From contig BNUF01000009.1 of the NCBI GenBank assembly GCA_025997155.1, positions 1-32,891 on the forward strand: a DNA stretch of 32,891 nt. Direction: 5' to 3'. How positions within the stretch are numbered: position 1 is the stretch's first letter; each line of letters opens with the position of its first letter. The stretch comes from Clostridia bacterium. Its GTDB lineage: Bacteria > Bacillota > Clostridia > Lachnospirales > WQUN01. Made by a program: the position numbers and the translations under genes. Below the pieces are notes generated by a model. It was given only the letters and a program-made list of their open reading frames with translations. It searched no databases and was not told the origin of the DNA. This document shows positions 29,642 to 32,891 of this stretch, piece after piece.

Positions 29642-29866
29642 ATGCCAACTGAAACGCTTACCGCAGAACGCCCCAAAACAGTCAGAACTTTTACCTCGAA
29701 ACTCACAGAAAGACCCGAAGAAGGCTTGACGCTTGACGAAAAAATCATACGCGCTATAGCTCTTTGCAATATCCCCGTAAGAGAACTTGACGTGGACGAA
29801 AACGGACATATCATCGTCGACAAAGACAAAGACCCCGACCTCTATGACTGGGCGGTAAACGGTTGA
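29642..29866 (+). CDS. Putative antitoxin, module 1
   Basis: 74 residues. The N-terminus MPTETLTAE is identical in all three modules. A variable Glu/Thr-rich stretch follows, then a conserved C-terminal half: LTLDEKIIRAIALCNIPVRE, LDVDENGHII and VDKDKDPDLYDWAVNG. The acidic, small, first-gene position before a PemK/MazF-like gene is typical of antitoxins. The conserved tail is likely the toxin-binding part, with the variable N-terminal half giving specificity, but this is inference. It has no recognisable DNA-binding domain, unlike most MazE-type antitoxins. Its TGA overlaps the next ATG, giving tight translational coupling. Confidence 0.65.
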   Translation: MPTETLTAERPKTVRTFTSKLTERPEEGLTLDEKIIRAIALCNIPVRELDVDENGHIIVDKDKDPDLYDWAVNG

Positions 29867-30186
29867 TGAGTGCCTTTGAGATATACGTATACTATGTTTC
29901 GTGGGGAATTAACGGAAAATCCCGCCCTGTGTTGTTCTTTTCGCAAGAAGACGAAAAAGTTTCTATTTTTACGATTACTACTAAATATGAGACTAAAAGC
30001 GATAAGATACGAGCGTATTTTTTCAAAATAGTTGATTGGGCGGAAGCGGGACTTAGCAAACAATCCTATATTGATACTCTTTCGATTAATGAGGTGTCGG
30101 TTGATTTACTCAAAAACCCCATAGGGAAATTGACGGAACGAGATAGGACACAGTTTTTCTTGTTTCTTGCTAAACACTCGAAGTAG
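29866..30186 (+). CDS. PemK/MazF-like toxin, module 1
   Basis: 106 residues: SAFEIYVYYVSWGINGKSRP, VLFFS, VSIFTITTKYETKSDKIRAY, FFKIVDWAEAGLSKQSYID, IGKLTERDRTQF. The order RPVLxxS strand, then ITTKY, then a DWxxAGLxKQSYID block and a final IGKLTExD helix matches small PemK/MazF-fold proteins of Firmicutes. MazF enzymes cleave RNA; the Arg of the RPVL strand and a Thr/Ser in the following strand are catalytic in that family, and both positions are filled here (R, ITT). The ATG is inside the antitoxin stop (ATGA). Function as an RNase is inferred from the fold resemblance. Confidence 0.7.
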   Translation: MSAFEIYVYYVSWGINGKSRPVLFFSQEDEKVSIFTITTKYETKSDKIRAYFFKIVDWAEAGLSKQSYIDTLSINEVSVDLLKNPIGKLTERDRTQFFLFLAKHSK

Positions 30187-30198
30187 CATAGAAATCGG

Positions 30199-30246
30199 GC
30201 GGGGATTTTTCCCCGCTTTCGCTGTTCACGAAAGGAAGTAATTTAT
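30199..30246 (+). repeat. Spacer cassette 3 (double hairpin plus ribosome binding site)
   Basis: GCGGGG-ATTTTT-CCCCGC (30199-30216), then CTTTCG-CTGTTCA-CGAAAG overlapping AAAGGAAG, then TAATTTAT. The part after the first stem is identical to cassette 2. Confidence 0.75.
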
Positions 30247-30471
30247 ATGCCGACTGAAACGCTTACCGCAGAATACGCCGAAACAACCGCGTCAATTATC
30301 GAGGAACGCCCCGATACTCCTTATAACGAATTGACGCTTGACGAGAAACTCATACGCCTAATAAAATTGAGGAATATCCCTGTGATAGAGGTTGATTTGG
30401 ACGAGAACGGAAATATCTTTGTGGACAAAGACAAAGACCCCGACCTCTATGACTGGGCGGTAAACGGTTGA
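30247..30471 (+). CDS. Putative antitoxin, module 2
   Basis: 74 residues: MPTETLTAEYAETTASIIEE, RPDTPYNELTLDEKLIRLIK, LRNIPVIEVDLDENGNIF, then the invariant VDKDKDPDLYDWAVNG. It differs from module 1 mainly in residues 10-30 and around IPVIEVDLD, while the last 16 residues are unchanged. It overlaps the module 2 toxin by one base. The same antitoxin reasoning applies. Confidence 0.65.
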   Translation: MPTETLTAEYAETTASIIEERPDTPYNELTLDEKLIRLIKLRNIPVIEVDLDENGNIFVDKDKDPDLYDWAVNG

Positions 30472-30791
30472 TGAGTGCCTTTGAGATATACATCTACTAT
30501 GTTTCTTGGGGAACTGACGGAAAATTCCGCCCCGTATTGTTCTTTTCACAAAAAGGGCAAAAAGTTTCTGTTTTTACGATTACCACCAAATATGAAACTA
30601 AAAGTGATAAGATAAAGGCGAATTTTTTCAAGATAATTGATTGGATTCAGGCGGGACTTAGTAGGCAATCATATATTGACGCTAAGTCCCTTCGTAAGAT
30701 TCCCGTTAGTCTCCTTCAAAATCCGATAGAGAAATTGACGGAAAGAGACGCGACACGGTTTATTTCGTTCCTTGCTGAAAACCCGAATTAG
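30471..30791 (+). CDS. PemK/MazF-like toxin, module 2
   Basis: 106 residues: SAFEIYIYYVSWGTDGKFRP, VLFFSQKGQKVSVFTITTKY, then FFKIIDWIQAGLSRQSYID. The C-terminal part has diverged most (LRKIPVSLLQNPIEKLTERD, ATRFISFLAENPN), with IGKLTE becoming IEKLTE. The putative catalytic Arg and Thr positions are kept. The gene is intact, with a coupled start. Confidence 0.7.
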   Translation: MSAFEIYIYYVSWGTDGKFRPVLFFSQKGQKVSVFTITTKYETKSDKIKANFFKIIDWIQAGLSRQSYIDAKSLRKIPVSLLQNPIEKLTERDATRFISFLAENPN

Positions 30792-30804
30792 TAAAAAACC
30801 GAAT

Positions 30805-30850
30805 GGGGGTTTTTCCCCGCTTTCGCTGTTCACGAAAGGAAGTAATTTAT
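30805..30850 (+). repeat. Spacer cassette 4 (double hairpin plus ribosome binding site)
   Basis: GGGGG-TTTTT-CCCC (30805-30818) replaces the GCGGGG stem, showing compensating but weaker pairing. The CTTTCG/CGAAAG hairpin, AAAGGAAG and TAATTTAT are unchanged. Confidence 0.7.
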
Positions 30851-31075
30851 ATGCCGACTGAAACGCTTACCGCAGAATACAACAAAACAACCGAATCAAT
30901 CGTTGAGGAACGCCCCGATACTCCTTATGACGAATTGACGCTTGACGAGAAAATCATACGCCAAATAAAGTGGCTGAAACTCCCCGTAAGAAAACTTGAC
31001 GTGGACGAAAACGGACATATCATCGTCGACAAAGACAAAGACCCCGACCTCTACGACTGGGCGGTGAACGGTTAA
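30851..31075 (+). CDS. Putative antitoxin, module 3
   Basis: 74 residues: MPTETLTAEYNKTTESIVEE, RPDTPYDELTLDEKIIRQIK, WLKLPVRKLDVDENGHII, then VDKDKDPDLYDWAVNG. The N-terminal half resembles module 2 and the LDVDENGHII segment matches module 1, so it is a mosaic of the other two. I use ATG 30851, which has the cassette ribosome binding site; an in-frame start at 30803 would begin before the hairpin. Overlaps the next ATG as TAATG. Confidence 0.65.
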   Translation: MPTETLTAEYNKTTESIVEERPDTPYDELTLDEKIIRQIKWLKLPVRKLDVDENGHIIVDKDKDPDLYDWAVNG

Positions 31076-31401
31076 TGAGCGCCTTTGAGATATATCTCTA
31101 TTATGTCTCGTGGGGAACGGACGGAAAATTACGCCCTGTACTGTTTTTTTCGCAAACGGGGCAAAACGTTTCTATTTTTACGATTACCACTAAATATGAA
31201 ACCAAAAGTGATAAGATACAGGCGAATTTTTTCAAAATAGTTGATTGGGCGCAAGCGGGACTTAGCAAACAGTCGTATATTGACGCTAAATCCCCCAATG
31301 AAGTTCCTGTTTCTCTGCTCAAAAAACCGATAGGGAAATTGACGGAGCGGGACAGGACACAATTTCTTTTGTTTCTTTCTGAACTCTCGAAAAAGGATTG
31401 A
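31075..31401 (+). CDS. PemK/MazF-like toxin, module 3
   Basis: 108 residues: SAFEIYLYYVSWGTDGKLRP, VLFFSQTGQNVSIFTITTKY, FFKIVDWAQAGLSKQSYID, VPVSLLKKPIGKLTERDRTQ, then FLLFLSELSKKD. It is closest to module 1 in the C-terminal half. Its last codons overlap the -35 of the promoter for the next gene. No terminator follows, so the array transcript may read into the ATPase subunit gene. Confidence 0.7.
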   Translation: MSAFEIYLYYVSWGTDGKLRPVLFFSQTGQNVSIFTITTKYETKSDKIQANFFKIVDWAQAGLSKQSYIDAKSPNEVPVSLLKKPIGKLTERDRTQFLLFLSELSKKD

Positions 31402-31426
31402 AAATCAGGAATATGTGTGATAATAT
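31398..31426 (+). promoter_or_regulatory. Sigma-A promoter of the ATPase K-subunit gene
   Basis: TTGAAA (31398-31403, overlapping the last codon and stop of toxin 3), 17 bases, TAATAT (31421-31426). Confidence 0.7.
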
Positions 31427-31468
31427 TTAGTGTACCTTATTTACTTTCGGCAAACAGGAGGAAATGTA

Positions 31469-31957
31469 ATGATTTTGAAGTTGGCTGTACCTGTACTTTT
31501 GCTTTGCGTACTTCTTCCGATAGGATATTTTTTTAGGGGACAACAAACGCGCAAACGGTTTAACAAGGCTCTTGCGGTTAATGTCGCGACGTTTTTCGGC
31601 GTGCTGTTTTTTTCCGCGTTTTTTATGTTCAGCGGGCGTGTTTTTGCCGCCGAGGAGGTTGCCGCCGTGAGCTCGGGGGAGGGGCTTAAGTTCCTTGCCG
31701 CCGCCCTCTCGACGGGGCTTGGCTGTATCGGTACGGGTATCGGCGTGGGGCAAGCCGCCGCCGCCGCTATCGGGGCAATCTCCGAAAACGAGGCGATTTT
31801 CGGCAAAACCCTTGTGTTTGTCGGGTTGGCGGAGGGGATTTATGACAGGGTTATCTCGATGAAGTATAATATCGGAAATGACGATTTGTCTGAATTTGAC
31901 ATTTATATCAAGGAAATTGACGAATTCTATCAGGGATTGTATGAAAAGAACATATAG
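31469..31957 (+). CDS. V-type ATP synthase subunit K/c-like protein with an aberrant C-terminus
   Basis: 162 residues from ATG 31469 behind AGGAGG. It has an N-terminal membrane segment (LAVPVLLLCVLLPIGYFFRG), a second helix (ALAVNVATFFGVLFFSAFFM) ending in FSGRVFAAEE, then the rotor hairpin: FLAAALSTGLGCIGTGIGVGQAAAAAIGAI, SENEAIFGKTLVFVGLAEG with the ion-binding Glu in the last helix. Clostridial K subunits then end with a hydrophobic (A)LYGLIISFxIL. Here the sequence turns to IYDRVISMKYNIGNDDLSEF and a hydrophilic tail to EKNI. The last helix therefore cannot fully form, and no other ATPase gene is adjacent. It is likely an orphan or decaying gene. Confidence 0.75.
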   Translation: MILKLAVPVLLLCVLLPIGYFFRGQQTRKRFNKALAVNVATFFGVLFFSAFFMFSGRVFAAEEVAAVSSGEGLKFLAAALSTGLGCIGTGIGVGQAAAAAIGAISENEAIFGKTLVFVGLAEGIYDRVISMKYNIGNDDLSEFDIYIKEIDEFYQGLYEKNI

Positions 31958-31965
31958 ATACTAGT

Positions 31966-32007
31966 AAAAATCTCTTGTGAAGAAAATACTCACGAGAGAT
32001 TTTTTTA
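31966..32007 (+). terminator. Terminator after the ATPase K-subunit gene
   Basis: AAAAATCTCTTGTGA (31966-31980) pairs with TCACGAGAGATTTTT (31990-32004) with one T-G pair, followed by Ts. Confidence 0.88.
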
Positions 32008-32014
32008 CTCAAAT

Positions 32015-32043
32015 TTGTTTTGAAAGGCGAATTGAGATATAAT
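32015..32043 (+). promoter_or_regulatory. Sigma-A promoter of queA
   Basis: TTGTTT (32015-32020), 17 bases, TATAAT (32038-32043). Confidence 0.82.
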
Positions 32044-32064
32044 GTAGAAAAGGGACTGGTTAAA

Positions 32065-32891
32065 TTGAATACGTCGGATTTTTATTTCGATTTGCCGAAG
32101 GAATTGATTGCGCAGGTACCGCTTGCGCAGAGGAACGCGTCGCGTCTGCTCTCTTTGAGTAAGGACAGCGGGGAGATTTCGCACGGGCGTTTTAACGATA
32201 TCGCGGGGTTTTTGCAAAAGGGCGACTGTTTGGTGTTAAACGACACAAAGGTTATACCCGCAAGGCTTCTTGGGCAAAAAACGCCTACCGGGGCAAAAGC
32301 TGAAATTCTGCTGCTTAAAAGGGTTCGGGGGGATATATGGGAGACGCTGGTAAAACCGTCAAAGAGACTGCCGCCTCACACGGTCGTAAACGTCGGCGGG
32401 ATTCTTGACGCGGAGGTGCTTGACATACTGGAGGACGGCAAACGCCTTGTAAAATTTTCCTATGACGGCATTTTTGAGGAAATTTTGGATAAACTCGGGG
32501 AAATGCCGCTCCCGCCTTATATAACGGAGAAATTAAAGGATAAGTCCAGATACCAGACGGTGTACGCGCAAAATGACGGGTCCGCCGCCGCCCCCACGGC
32601 AGGGCTTCATTTCACGCGGGAACTGCTTGAGACGATAGAAAACAAGGGCGTTGACATAGCGTACATTACCCTCCACGTGGGGCTTGGGACGTTTCGCCCC
32701 GTCAAGGCGGGCGAAATCGCGGAACATATTATGCACGAGGAGAGTTACAACGTCTCTGAATACGCGGCGAAACAAGTTAATAGCGCGAAGGAGCGGGGCG
32801 GACGCGTCGTCGCGGTCGGAACGACGGCGGCGCGAACGCTTGAGAGCGGGTTGGATTCCGACGGACGCGCCGCAGCGGGCATATTCGACGT
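32065..32891 (+). CDS. queA: S-adenosylmethionine:tRNA ribosyltransferase-isomerase QueA, 5' part
   Basis: QueA transfers the ribosyl part of SAM to 7-aminomethyl-7-deazaguanine in tRNA to form epoxyqueuosine. The first 275 codons are present; the gene runs off the window (family length about 340). The signature segments are [65 protein letters not shown] and [14 protein letters not shown]. The start is TTG 32065 with a weak AAAGGGA site about 10 bases upstream. tgt, its usual neighbour, would lie beyond the edge. Confidence 0.96.
   Translation, partial: MNTSDFYFDLPKELIAQVPLAQRNASRLLSLSKDSGEISHGRFNDIAGFLQKGDCLVLNDTKVIPARLLGQKTPTGAKAEILLLKRVRGDIWETLVKPSKRLPPHTVVNVGGILDAEVLDILEDGKRLVKFSYDGIFEEILDKLGEMPLPPYITEKLKDKSRYQTVYAQNDGSAAAPTAGLHFTRELLETIENKGVDIAYITLHVGLGTFRPVKAGEIAEHIMHEESYNVSEYAAKQVNSAKERGGRVVAVGTTAARTLESGLDSDGRAAAGIFD

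Noticed and set aside
30803..30850. N-terminal extension of antitoxin 3 (start at 30803)
   Set aside because: The extension runs through the spacer hairpins; ATG 30851 has the same ribosome binding site and first residues as the other two copies.
28953..31401. CRISPR array interpretation of the regularly spaced repeats
   Set aside because: The repeat period is about 605 bases and the units are intact genes with conserved coding frames and ribosome binding sites, not short repeats with unique spacers.

Overview
The window comes from a spore-forming member of the Bacillota, most likely an uncultured clostridial lineage. The evidence is sporulation genes (spoIVA, spoIIP, sigK-type sigma, a YhcN/YlaJ lipoprotein, a YlmC/YmxH PRC-barrel protein), the gene order rimP-nusA-ylxR-ylxQ-infB-rbfA, strong AGGAGG-type ribosome binding sites, frequent GTG/TTG starts and many sigma-A promoters with 17-base spacers. 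I cannot assign a genus.

Layout. 1-216 is the 3' part of ksgA (rsmA), abruptly joined near 185-200 to the 3'-truncated, oppositely oriented gene of a GerMN-like lipoprotein. 990-5145 is a leftward housekeeping cluster: smpB, yifB/comM, a sporulation lipoprotein, a fused nadD-yqeK, rsfS, then the lipoprotein. 5146-6120 has no ordinary gene but holds two and a half tandem copies of what looks like a type I toxin-antitoxin module: a 29-residue hydrophobic peptide plus a convergent antisense RNA. 6191-6625 is a lone type IV pilin-like gene behind a strong promoter. 6785-12724 is the leftward nusA-infB operon, with a C-terminally truncated RimP and a Cys/Met-metabolism PLP enzyme at its end.

12809-17333 holds a secreted beta-repeat protein (its promoter shares -35 bases with the nusA operon promoter), luxS, an APH-type kinase and hisB-hisH-hisA. 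A 163-bp palindromic element has jumped into the loop of the hisA terminator. 17578-24587 is sporulation-rich: spoIVA, then a graveyard of insertion sequences (an IS5-like remnant with perfect inverted repeats and an IS66 C-terminal fragment), a PRC-barrel protein, spoIIP, a polysaccharide deacetylase, lysA and a SigK-type sigma factor with a SigK-like promoter.

24630-28592 encodes a 1320-residue surface protein with a C-terminal copper-amine-oxidase-N-like domain, preceded by a 270-base leader packed with small hairpins. Divergent from it, one strong promoter (28953-28981) appears to drive nine small genes: three paralogues of about 50-60 residues, then three tandem copies of an antitoxin-like/PemK-MazF-like pair. 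Most of these units are separated by a recurring double-hairpin spacer that covers the ribosome binding site. This serial toxin-antitoxin array, together with the type I-like array at 5280-6100, is the most unusual content. The window ends with an orphan V-type ATPase K subunit whose last helix is replaced by a hydrophilic tail, and the 5' part of queA.
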